From the NCBI RefSeq assembly GCF_904846605.1, contig NZ_CAJHBI010000019.1:1-64000 (forward strand): DNA of 64,000 bases, in the 5' to 3' direction. Positions within the stretch are counted from its first letter, which is position 1. Every line of letters starts with the position of its first letter. This DNA comes from Psychrobacter sp. 72-O-c. GTDB lineage: Bacteria; Pseudomonadota; Gammaproteobacteria; Pseudomonadales; Moraxellaceae. Both the position numbers and the translations under genes were made by a program. Below the pieces are notes generated by a model, which saw only the letters and a program-made list of their open reading frames with translations, did not search any database and was not told where the DNA came from. Below are positions 1 through 7,994 of the stretch, in pieces.

Positions 1-134
1 TTCTGAATCAGCAAAAATCCACACAAGTTGTTCTTTAGTTATGCTTTTAAATAGTGTTATTCACTGTCGTCCAGTAAATAATGTTTCTGCTATTCGATTA
101 AAGCGATTTGCTTGTCTCGTTTAGCGAGCTGACT
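1..134 (-). other. Probable rRNA operon leader, running off the left edge
   Basis: No open frame of interest lies here. Read on the minus strand, the segment follows two tandem strong promoters and ends with an AAAGAACAACTTGTGTGG-like stretch that resembles the leader found between boxA and 16S rRNA in gammaproteobacteria. The assignment is by resemblance from memory and by promoter context; no rRNA sequence is inside the window. Confidence 0.5.
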
Positions 135-162
135 AGTATAGCATCGTTTGATACCCTGTCAA
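135..162 (-). promoter_or_regulatory. Sigma70 promoter, rrn P2-like
   Basis: On the minus strand a perfect -35 TTGACA (157-162) is followed after 16 bases by TATACT (135-140). It lies about 110 bases downstream of a second strong promoter of the same orientation, as in tandem P1/P2 rRNA promoters. It fires to the left, out of the window. Confidence 0.65.
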
Positions 163-245
163 CCCTTTGTTCTATTTCGTTTCAGTAAGTTTGTCAGAGT
201 ATAAGTAATTTACTTATGTCGCTGGCTTCCCTTGCTGAGGGGCGT

Positions 246-273
246 ATTATATAGAATCTGTTGCTGGTGTCAA
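246..273 (-). promoter_or_regulatory. Sigma70 promoter, rrn P1-like
   Basis: On the minus strand, consensus TTGACA (268-273), a 16-base spacer and consensus TATAAT (246-251) are followed by a GC-rich discriminator (ACGCCCC). An AT-rich block with A/T runs lies upstream, as an UP element would. Perfect -35 and -10 boxes with a GC-rich discriminator are typical of stringently controlled rRNA P1 promoters. The rRNA genes themselves are inferred to lie left of the window. Confidence 0.7.
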
Positions 274-931
274 GGGTCTTTTTTAAGATATTTGCATTTA
301 GTTGCTAATGACCTTATATAAGGTAACTTAGACGCCTTTATTATCCCTTTATTATAAAGATAGCCATCAAAGCCTGTTTGTCAGCTTCAACTAATTTGCT
401 GTTTATCTTATATACCCTACTTCATTTAATAATTTAGCTTTTTCTATAGTTATCTAGTGTACATGACATTAATATAATGTGCATTACCTTATCGGCTATA
501 GTCGGTGTCCATTACAGACCTTCTTATATGTGACTTATATCATGGTACGGTTAACTCACCTATCATATGATTATTACCTTACTAATAGCGCGTTTTGACT
601 TTTACTACTTAGATTCTACAGTTTGGGGGATGCTTATCCCTTACTGTCTAGTGTTTATAGACAGTTTTTGCTATAATAGCCGCTTTTATAGCATGACTCA
701 ATGGCACTGCCAGTTAACTGTATTTAAAGGGTGGGTCGCTGTGTTTGATACTTTGGTAGTTGTTTATAATTAAGACGAGTAACTATCTATAGTATCCATT
801 AAACACATTTAAGTCATGCTATTGGCTCACAACATACCGCGATGAGTGGTTATAATTGATGCGGTCTTACGGTCATATGATTGATGGTTGCAATCATCAC
901 TGCCAACAGACTCAAAATAGGTGTATAGATT
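274..931. other. Long intergenic region upstream of thrS
   Basis: No convincing gene. It separates the leftward rrn-like promoters from rightward thrS. It contains a 15-base palindrome ACATTAATATAATGT (466-480) of unknown role and an extended -10 element for thrS (listed separately). An open frame at 567-773 has no ribosome binding site and overlaps the promoter, so I do not call it. Confidence 0.6.
669..677 (+). promoter_or_regulatory. Extended -10 promoter candidate for thrS-infC
   Basis: TG at 669-670, one base, then consensus TATAAT (672-677): a TGN-TATAAT extended -10. No good -35 box lies 16-18 bases upstream, which is acceptable for this promoter class. It would give thrS a leader of about 250 bases, leaving room for the translational autocontrol known for thrS in enterobacteria. 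I cannot recognise that structure here. Confidence 0.45.
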
Positions 932-2866
932 ATGGTAGCGATTACTTTACCCGATGGTAGCGTAAAAGAATTCGAAGGCAACACTACGGTCATGGAAGTG
1001 GCGCAAAGTATTGGAGCAGGACTTGCTAAAGCAACAGTCGCTGGTCGCGTAGATGGGCATTTAGTGGATGCATCTGATCCTATTATTGCTGATGCCAAGG
1101 TTGAAATCGTTACTGCAAAAGACGATGATGGTGTTGATATTATTCGTCACTCCTGTGCGCACCTACTGGGTCATGCTGTCAAACAGCTGTATCCTGAGGT
1201 AAAAATGGTTATCGGTCCGGTAATTGATGATGGTTTTTACTATGACATTTATAGTGAAACCCCATTTACCCCTGAACACATGGAAGCTATCGAGAAGCGT
1301 ATGATGGCGCTGATCAAACAAGACTATGATGTTATTAAGAAAATAACCCCACGTGATGAGGTTATTGAGATATTCAAAGCACGCGGCGAAGACTATAAGC
1401 TCAAGCTGATTAATGACATGCCTGGCGAAGATGCCTTTGGGTTATATTATCATCAAGAATATGTCGATATGTGCCGTGGCCCCCACGTACCGAATACTCG
1501 GTTTTTGAAAGTCTTTAAACTGACCAAAATGTCAGGTGCCTATTGGCGCGGTGATGCCAAAAACGAGCAATTACAGCGTATTTATGGCACAGCTTGGGCA
1601 GATAAAAAACAATTAAAAGCTTATATCCAGCGTATCGAAGAAGCAGAGAAACGCGATCACCGTAAAATTGGTAAAGCGTTAAACCTATTCCATATGCAAG
1701 AACAAGCGCCAGGTATGGTGTTTTGGCATCCGAATGGTTGGACAATTTATCAAGTACTTGAGCAATATATGCGCAAAGTACAAAATGATAACGGCTATGA
1801 AGAAATTAAAACGCCACAAATCGTGGATCGTAGCTTGTGGGAGCGTTCTGGTCATTGGGGCAACTATGCGACCAATATGTTTACCACTTCTAGTGAGAGC
1901 CGTGATTATGCGGTGAAGCCAATGAACTGCCCTTGTCACGTGCAAGTATTTAATCAAGGTTTAAAATCTTATCGTGATCTACCACTACGGATGGCCGAAT
2001 TTGGTTCCTGTCACCGTAATGAACCGTCAGGCTCGTTACATGGTTTGATGCGGGTACGTGGTTTTACTCAAGATGATGCGCATATTTTTTGTACTCAAGC
2101 GCAAATTCAACAAGAAGTGGCTGACTTTATTAAGCTGACTCTTGATGTTTATGATGATTTTGGTTTTAAAGACATTATTATGAAGCTGTCTACCCGCCCT
2201 GAAAAACGTGTGGGTAGCGAAGAAGCTTGGGACTTTGCTGAAAAAGCCCTTGCTGATGCTTTAGACAATTCAGGACTAGATTGGGAATATCTGCCCGGTG
2301 AAGGCGCCTTTTATGGTCCTAAGATTGAATTTAGTCTTAAAGATTGCTTAGGTCGAGTATGGCAGTGCGGTACGATTCAGGTCGATCCTAATATGCCTGA
2401 GCGCCTTGATGCCGAGTTCGTTAATGAGCATGGCGAGCGTGAAGTACCTATTATGTTGCACCGTGCTATTTTAGGATCGTTCGAGCGTTTCATTGGTATG
2501 CTCATCGAACACTATGCCGGCTGGATGCCTGTATGGCTTGCGCCGCAGCAAGTGGTGGTAATGAATATCACTGATAAACAAGCCGAAAGCTGTGAAAATG
2601 TTGTTAATGAGTTAAAAAAAGCAGGTTTACGGGCCATTAGCGACTTGCGTAACGAAAAGATTGGATTTAAGATACGAGAGAAAACATTAGAACGTATTCC
2701 CTATATGCTAGTATTAGGGGATAAAGAAGTCGAATCAGGCAGCGTTAACGTCCGAACCCGCGAAGGTGAAAACCTAGGCGTTATGAGCGTTGCTGAGTTT
2801 ATTACATTAGTAGAGACAGCCGTCGCCGAAAAAGGCCGACACAATCAAAAAACAGCTCAGGAGTAA
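932..2866 (+). CDS. thrS: Threonine--tRNA ligase
   Basis: Cytoplasmic class II aminoacyl-tRNA synthetase that charges tRNA-Thr with threonine. The 644-residue length is close to the usual 642. An N-terminal TGS domain (about residues 1-60) is followed by the editing domain with the HxxxH motif (HSCAHLLGH, near residue 73), the catalytic core and a C-terminal anticodon-binding domain. The zinc ligands are visible as Cys333 (MNCPCH), His384 (DDAHIF) and His510 (MLHRAI). They are offset by one from E. coli Cys334/His385/His511, which supports the start at 932. AGGTG lies 8 bases before the ATG. infC follows 5 bases after the stop, so the two are co-transcribed. Confidence 0.97.
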   Translation: MVAITLPDGSVKEFEGNTTVMEVAQSIGAGLAKATVAGRVDGHLVDASDPIIADAKVEIVTAKDDDGVDIIRHSCAHLLGHAVKQLYPEVKMVIGPVIDDGFYYDIYSETPFTPEHMEAIEKRMMALIKQDYDVIKKITPRDEVIEIFKARGEDYKLKLINDMPGEDAFGLYYHQEYVDMCRGPHVPNTRFLKVFKLTKMSGAYWRGDAKNEQLQRIYGTAWADKKQLKAYIQRIEEAEKRDHRKIGKALNLFHMQEQAPGMVFWHPNGWTIYQVLEQYMRKVQNDNGYEEIKTPQIVDRSLWERSGHWGNYATNMFTTSSESRDYAVKPMNCPCHVQVFNQGLKSYRDLPLRMAEFGSCHRNEPSGSLHGLMRVRGFTQDDAHIFCTQAQIQQEVADFIKLTLDVYDDFGFKDIIMKLSTRPEKRVGSEEAWDFAEKALADALDNSGLDWEYLPGEGAFYGPKIEFSLKDCLGRVWQCGTIQVDPNMPERLDAEFVNEHGEREVPIMLHRAILGSFERFIGMLIEHYAGWMPVWLAPQQVVVMNITDKQAESCENVVNELKKAGLRAISDLRNEKIGFKIREKTLERIPYMLVLGDKEVESGSVNVRTREGENLGVMSVAEFITLVETAVAEKGRHNQKTAQE

Positions 2867-2871
2867 TACCT

Positions 2872-3393
2872 ATTAAACAGTCAAACCGTTTGAACATCAA
2901 CGAAGATATTAGCGTCAAAGAAGTCCGTCTGGTTAAAGAAGATGGCGAACAAATGGGCGTGGTCGATATCGATACCGCGATGAAAGCGGCCCGTGAAGAC
3001 AATCTAGATTTGGTCGAGTTAGTCCCTGATGCCAAGCCACCAGTATGCAAAATCATGGATTATAAACATTTCCTCTATGATCAAAAGCAAAAGGCTAAAG
3101 AAGCTAAGAAGAACCAAAAGCAAACTCAGCTCAAAGAGATGAAACTGCGTCCTAGTACTGAAGAAGCCGATTATCAGGTCAAACTGAAAAAAATCGTCAG
3201 TTTCTTAGTAGACCAAGACAAAGTTAAAATTAGCATCCGCTTCCGTGGTCGTGAGATGGCACATCAAGATATCGGTCGTAAGCAGCTCGATCGCATCATT
3301 GAAGACACCGCTGATATCTCAAACGTCGAACAATACCCAAAAATGGAAGGTCGACAAATGGGTATGCTACTAGGACCTACGAAGAAAAAATAG
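2872..3393 (+). CDS. infC: Translation initiation factor IF-3 (AUU start)
   Basis: IF-3 binds the 30S subunit, blocks subunit joining and proofreads the start codon and initiator tRNA. The protein runs from an N-terminal domain ([17 protein letters not shown]) through PPVCKIMDY and a lysine-rich linker to the C-terminal domain ([21 protein letters not shown]) and the GPTKKK tail. I place the start at an ATT codon, 2872-2874, preceded by AGGAG with an 8-base spacer (2859-2863). This gives 173 residues beginning M-K-Q-S-N-R. The next in-frame candidate, a TTG at 2890, has no Shine-Dalgarno sequence. An AUU start is the known basis of infC autoregulation: excess IF-3 rejects its own start codon. 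Confidence 0.93.
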   Translation: MKQSNRLNINEDISVKEVRLVKEDGEQMGVVDIDTAMKAAREDNLDLVELVPDAKPPVCKIMDYKHFLYDQKQKAKEAKKNQKQTQLKEMKLRPSTEEADYQVKLKKIVSFLVDQDKVKISIRFRGREMAHQDIGRKQLDRIIEDTADISNVEQYPKMEGRQMGMLLGPTKKK

Positions 3394-3440
3394 GCAGACG
3401 GTAAATTTCAGCCGCAACAACAACGTATTTGTATTTTTTG

Positions 3441-3476
3441 ACCATCAATATGCTGCGGGATATTGATGGTTTTTTG
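3441..3476 (+). terminator. Rho-independent terminator of thrS-infC
   Basis: A perfect 10-bp stem, ACCATCAATA (3441-3450) with TATTGATGGT (3461-3470), has a 10-base loop and a run of T directly after it. It lies 48 bases after the infC stop. Confidence 0.85.
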
Positions 3477-3712
3477 CCATCTGGCTTGTACTAAGCGTTT
3501 TTAATTCTTGTACAACCTTTATCTAGCATTACTTTTATCCAGCATTGCTTTACAAAACCAACCTTCATTAGCATCTAAGAACACGATAATCTTAATCATT
3601 GCTTAGTATTCATCTACTACTATTAAACTGACGGTCACCGTATTCCGTTTGAGTCGTTCAGTTTAAATCAATTGTTTGCTTAGATTAATACCATATATTA
3701 AATCGATAATCC

Positions 3713-3743
3713 TTTGCTCTCAGTATTTTGCTCTCAGTATAAA
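3713..3743 (+). repeat. Tandem 14-bp direct repeat and putative promoter
   Basis: TTTGCTCTCAGTAT occurs twice back to back (3713-3726 and 3727-3740). The end of the second copy gives TATAAA (3738-3743), and TTGCTC in the first copy (3714-3719) lies 18 bases upstream of it. The repeat may therefore be both promoter and regulator site for the gene starting at 3827. Confidence 0.5.
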
Positions 3744-3826
3744 AGTACCTTCAATAAAAACAAACACAATAAGCATTCGTAAAATCAAAAAAAACAGCCA
3801 AAATTTCAATAACTATAGGAAAGTTT

Positions 3827-5071
3827 ATGCAAGAGCTGACCCCACCAGAAAACGCCAGTGTCCCAAGCATTTCATTAACACCTCCAGCTGCAGTAAAAGA
3901 AGTACAAAAAAGTGAGGCGGACCAGATGGTCACGTTAGATAAAAGCCAAATTCCAGAGCTCGATGCTAAAGTTGATGCTTTTGTAGATCATGTCCTTACC
4001 AGCTCTGTTCACAGTCCTGAATTTAAAGAAAACGTGCAGTCTATCCATAATTTAGGTAATAAAGAAATACGTGAATCCGCGCAAATCTCCAATCGGATGT
4101 TAGAGCTACCGGCTAAAAGCCTTAATGATAGCTTGTTTGATAACTCGCCAATTGCAAAGTCGCTGACTGAACTGCGTGGTATCGTCGATGACTTAGACCC
4201 TAGTAAAAAAGAATTGACCAGCTCACGCAAATTGTTTGGTTTGATTCCTTATGGCAATAAAGTACAGGATTACTTTCGCCAATATGAATCAGCACAATCA
4301 CACATCAATGCGGTAGTGACCAGTTTATATAACGGTAAAGATGAGCTACTCAAAGACAATGCGATGATTGAGCAAGAAAAAGTCAATATGTGGGATTTGA
4401 TGCAGTCTATTCGTCAATATATCTACGTTGGCAAAAAAATTGATGAGCAGCTTGAACAAAAAATTTATGCGATTGAAGACACTGATCCTGAAAAAGCGCG
4501 TATCATTAAAGAAGAAATGCTGTTTTATGTACGCCAAAAAAACACAGACTTTTTGACCCAATTAGCAGTCAATGTGCAGGGCTATCTAGCCCTTGATACG
4601 ATTCGCAGAAATAACTTAGAGTTGATTAAAGGGGTGGATCGAGCCACCACTACCACTGTCTCAGCTTTACGTACAGCGGTCATCGTGGCTCAAGCAATGA
4701 CCAATCAAAAGCTGGTGCTTGATCAAATTACAGCGTTGAATAAAACCACCAGCAGCTTGATTGAGTCTACTTCTGCGATGCTCAAGCGTCAGTCGGGTGA
4801 GATTCATGAGCAAGCAACTAGCAGTACGATTGAGCTTGATAAATTACAAAATGCCTTCAATAACGTCTATGACACTATGGATATGATTAGTAACTATAAG
4901 ATTGAAGCGCTAGAAAATATGAAGCAAACCGTCAATACTTTGACCACAGAAGTGGATAAAGCGCAAAAATATTTAGATAAATCGAACCAGACTACGGTGC
5001 TTGAAGTCTCGAAAGAATTGGACAGTAAAAAGGTAACTGATAAGTCCAGTTCTGGTAATATTGATATTTAA
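3827..5071 (+). CDS. TelA/KlaA-family toxic anion resistance protein
   Basis: 414-residue cytoplasmic protein of the TelA (PF05816) type, recognised from the central region (LFGLIPYGNKVQDYF, then long helical segments through LAVNVQGYLALDTIRRNN and TTTVSALRTAVIVAQAM). There is no signal peptide or membrane segment. The second half is predicted to be almost all alpha-helical coiled coil. The name comes from plasmid tellurite-resistance operons. Chromosomal members are widespread, and their native role is more often linked to envelope stress than proven to be tellurite resistance. AGGAAAG precedes the ATG. It stands alone between infC and rnr. Family call good, function uncertain. Confidence 0.85.
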   Translation: MQELTPPENASVPSISLTPPAAVKEVQKSEADQMVTLDKSQIPELDAKVDAFVDHVLTSSVHSPEFKENVQSIHNLGNKEIRESAQISNRMLELPAKSLNDSLFDNSPIAKSLTELRGIVDDLDPSKKELTSSRKLFGLIPYGNKVQDYFRQYESAQSHINAVVTSLYNGKDELLKDNAMIEQEKVNMWDLMQSIRQYIYVGKKIDEQLEQKIYAIEDTDPEKARIIKEEMLFYVRQKNTDFLTQLAVNVQGYLALDTIRRNNLELIKGVDRATTTTVSALRTAVIVAQAMTNQKLVLDQITALNKTTSSLIESTSAMLKRQSGEIHEQATSSTIELDKLQNAFNNVYDTMDMISNYKIEALENMKQTVNTLTTEVDKAQKYLDKSNQTTVLEVSKELDSKKVTDKSSSGNIDI

Positions 5072-5231
5072 AGTGCTTTTATAGTAGTTGTTGAACGAAC
5101 AATATAGTATATGTCAACGGATGCCTATAAGTCCTTTGACGCAAGATATTGCTGCGGCATTCGTGTCAAATTACGTTGTTCGTGTTAAGATAGTCCCTAT
5201 TAATAATTTTAAAAAACAGATACGGTATTTT

Positions 5232-7487
5232 ATGAGTTGGAATGATCCAAACGCCTCGGCTGAAGCACAAAAATATGACAACCCTGTCCCCAGTCGCGAG
5301 CTGATATTAAGCACGATTAACGAACAGGGTGAACTCACACATCAACAGCTGGCAAAAGCTTTTAACATCGATGATCCTGATCAGTTCGATGCTTTAGGCA
5401 ATCGTCTAAAAGCTATGGCTCGTGATGGCCAAGTTAATCGCGACGGTCGTCCTTATCGCTATCGCACAGTGACGCAACAGGATGTTGTCAGCGGCACAGT
5501 GTCCGCCCATGCTAAAGGCTTTGGCTTTGTACTGTTAAGTGATATGCCTGACTTATTCTTGCATGAAAAGCAAATGCGCTGGGTATTTAATGGTGATAAG
5601 GTCAATGCTATTGGCACGTCGACTGACAATCGCGGACGTACCGAAGGGCGTATCGTTGAGGTTACTGAGCGTCACCAAAACCAGTTTATTGGTACGCTTG
5701 CTCAAGACGAAGATGGTTATTGCGTCGAGCTGGGTAGCCCTAACAATCATCAGCCGATTACGGTTACTGATGACAGTGTACAAGCATTGGGAGCTAAGCT
5801 TGGTGATCCAGTTAAAGTCGATGTGATCGATTGGCCCAATCAGCATGAGTTTGCCACCGGCAAAATCACTGAATTGCTCAATGATGACAATGACCGTGAA
5901 TTAATTATTGAGACTACTCTACTCAACTACGATATTCCTTCTGAGTTTAGCGAAGCGGTACTCAAGCAAGCCAATGACTATAAAGAGCCAACCGAAAAAG
6001 ACTTAAAAGGTCGTACTGATTTACGTGAATTGCCGCTAGTTACTATTGATGGTGCAGATGCACGTGACTTTGATGATGCGGTATTCGCTGAAAAACGCAG
6101 TGGTGGTAACTATCGCGTATTAGTCGCTATTGCTGATGTTAGCTATTATGTGACGCCAAACTCTGCGCTCGATCAAGAAGCTTATGAGCGTGGTACATCA
6201 GTATACTTCCCGCATCGCGTAATCCCGATGCTACCTGAAGTATTGTCAAATGGTCTGTGTTCATTGAACCCTGACGTTGATCGTTTGTGTATGGTTGCGG
6301 ATATTAAAGTATCACGCGCTGGTAAAGTCACTGGTTATGAGTTCTATCCAGCGGTTATGAATTCACAAGCGCGTCTAACTTATGACCAAGTGAATGATTA
6401 TTTTACCAATCCAAAAGATGACAGCATTCCTAAGTCGTTGACTGATAATAAAGCGGTCAAGAAATCTGTCGATACTTTGCATCAACTATATGATCTTCTC
6501 CTCAAAAAACGCGAAGAACGTCATGCGATGGAATTTGAGACCGTTGAAACTTATATCGAGTTCAACGAAAAAGGCGGTATCGCAGCGATCCTGCCGCGTA
6601 CTCGTGGTGATGCACATAAGCTTATTGAAGAGTGCATGCTGCTTGCTAATACTTGTGCGGCAAACTTTGCGCTCAAACATGAGCTACCCGTCCTATATCG
6701 TAACCATGATAAACCTGACGGCGAAAAGTCAATGCGTATTCATGAATTCGCGAAGAACTTTGGCCTAAGCTTTCCAGAAGAAAATCCAACCCAAGCAGAC
6801 TATCAGCGCATTATTGAAGCCACTAAAGACCGTCCTGATGCCATCAGTGTTCATAGTATGCTGCTGCGTTCTATGATGCAGGCCAAATATGCACCAGATA
6901 ATATCGGTCACTTTGGTTTGGCATATGATGAGTACAGTCACTTTACCTCACCGATTCGCCGCTATCCTGACTTAATGTTACACCGTGCTCTTAAAGCCAA
7001 AGTGACTAATAGTAAGCAGCCGGAAATGGAGTTCTCTCTTGAAGGTGCTGGCACGCAAACGTCAGATACCGAGCGACGCGCTGAAAAAGCTTCACGCTAT
7101 GTAGAATCATGGCTCAAATCTCATTACATGAAAGACCATGTTGGCGAAGAGTTCGAGGGTGTGGTCACAACTGTGACTAACTTTGGCCTATTTGTGACTT
7201 TAAAAGACCTCTATATTGATGGTTTAGTTCACATATCTAATGTTGGTGATGACTTCTTTGTCTATGACGAAAGACAACAACAGCTAGTCGGTAAAGATAA
7301 AGGTACACTATTTGGGCTTGGTGACTCTGTACGAGTTAAAGTCGCTGGTGTTAATATGGACTTGCTACAGATTGACTTTGATCTGAAAGCTAAGCTGCAA
7401 TCTAGTGAGATGAACCAAACCGAAGCTAGCCCAGCTAAGAAAAAACGTCGCCGCAGTAACAGCAACGGTAATAGCAAAAAAGACTAA
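5232..7487 (+). CDS. rnr: Ribonuclease R
   Basis: 3'-5' hydrolytic exoribonuclease that degrades structured RNA, including rRNA fragments and mRNA, and takes part in trans-translation quality control. Order: N-terminal helix-turn-helix-like region (LTHQQLAKAFNI), cold-shock domains, RNB catalytic domain with the metal-binding motif DGADARDFDDAV near residues 272-283, a C-terminal S1 domain (GVVTTVTNFGLFV), and a basic tail ending KKKRRRSNSNGNSKKD. The open frame extends upstream to 5088, but the family start MSWNDPNAS at 5232 gives 751 residues, and the upstream part is not conserved-looking. The ribosome binding site is weak. Confidence 0.93.
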   Translation: MSWNDPNASAEAQKYDNPVPSRELILSTINEQGELTHQQLAKAFNIDDPDQFDALGNRLKAMARDGQVNRDGRPYRYRTVTQQDVVSGTVSAHAKGFGFVLLSDMPDLFLHEKQMRWVFNGDKVNAIGTSTDNRGRTEGRIVEVTERHQNQFIGTLAQDEDGYCVELGSPNNHQPITVTDDSVQALGAKLGDPVKVDVIDWPNQHEFATGKITELLNDDNDRELIIETTLLNYDIPSEFSEAVLKQANDYKEPTEKDLKGRTDLRELPLVTIDGADARDFDDAVFAEKRSGGNYRVLVAIADVSYYVTPNSALDQEAYERGTSVYFPHRVIPMLPEVLSNGLCSLNPDVDRLCMVADIKVSRAGKVTGYEFYPAVMNSQARLTYDQVNDYFTNPKDDSIPKSLTDNKAVKKSVDTLHQLYDLLLKKREERHAMEFETVETYIEFNEKGGIAAILPRTRGDAHKLIEECMLLANTCAANFALKHELPVLYRNHDKPDGEKSMRIHEFAKNFGLSFPEENPTQADYQRIIEATKDRPDAISVHSMLLRSMMQAKYAPDNIGHFGLAYDEYSHFTSPIRRYPDLMLHRALKAKVTNSKQPEMEFSLEGAGTQTSDTERRAEKASRYVESWLKSHYMKDHVGEEFEGVVTTVTNFGLFVTLKDLYIDGLVHISNVGDDFFVYDERQQQLVGKDKGTLFGLGDSVRVKVAGVNMDLLQIDFDLKAKLQSSEMNQTEASPAKKKRRRSNSNGNSKKD

Positions 7488-7512
7488 CGCAATTTGAGTA
7501 CTAGAATGTAAT

Positions 7513-7546
7513 AAAAAAGGCTGACGTTATCGTTAGCCTTTTTTTG
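7513..7546 (+). terminator. Bidirectional terminator after rnr
   Basis: A stem of about 10 bp, AAGGCTGACG/CGTTAGCCTT with a TTAT loop, is flanked by an A-run on the left and eight T on the right. It can therefore end rnr and also the convergent small gene at 7604-7906. Confidence 0.85.
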
Positions 7547-7603
7547 TGCGCCTGATTATATGTGTTTGGTATTGTGCTTCTAACTTTGTATAAACTGAAC
7601 TCA

Positions 7604-7906
7604 CTATTGCGCGCTGTCCATTTGCTCAAGACGTTCTTTATCAACTTGCTGGGCTCGATCTATCTGGGTAGTTACATTGTCGATTATGGCTTTAGGTTGC
7701 TCACCCAAAGGCTTGCTGGCTACATCTACCGACTGATTTGAACTGATATCAGGCTCATTTACAGCAGCGTCGGTAGACTGTTCTGGCAGGTCATTATTAA
7801 CCGCAACCGCTATATTTTGCTCATGACGACTGCCATTAATCATATTAAAACCCAATAACAAGACTATGCCCGCTAATGCGAAGACAATCAGATGTTTTAC
7901 TTGCAT
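7604..7906 (-). CDS. Hypothetical small membrane-anchored protein
   Basis: 100 residues. Residues 5-22 (HLIVFALAGIVLLLGFNM) form one hydrophobic segment, either an N-terminal anchor or an uncleaved signal. The rest is acidic and polar, without cysteine and probably periplasmic. A GAGAGAG ribosome binding site precedes the ATG. It lies downstream of the MscS-like gene on the same strand with an 88-base gap, so the two may be co-transcribed. I do not recognise a family. Its coding status rests on the ribosome binding site, sensible protein composition and the shared terminator at 7513-7546. Confidence 0.65.
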   Translation of the reverse strand: MQVKHLIVFALAGIVLLLGFNMINGSRHEQNIAVAVNNDLPEQSTDAAVNEPDISSNQSVDVASKPLGEQPKAIIDNVTTQIDRAQQVDKERLEQMDSAQ

Positions 7907-7994
7907 AGTGACTCTCTCTAATGTTTGAGACTATTATTTCCAAGATTATTCTTGAATATTGAGTGCTATGCTAAGTTCGCTGCATTTTTCATGC

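Larger units (their letters stand above)
3394..3826. other. Intergenic region between infC and the TelA-family gene
   Basis: No gene seen. rpmI and rplT, which often follow infC, are absent. The spacer holds the infC terminator (3441-3476), an inverted repeat with 9-bp arms TTAAACTGA/TCAGTTTAA (3623-3631 and 3658-3666), and a perfect tandem 14-bp repeat (3713-3740) whose second copy ends in a TATAAA box. The last probably forms the promoter of the downstream gene. Confidence 0.6.

Noticed and set aside
567-773. 68-codon open frame upstream of thrS
   Set aside because: No ribosome binding site, overlaps the thrS promoter candidate, composition is random-looking.
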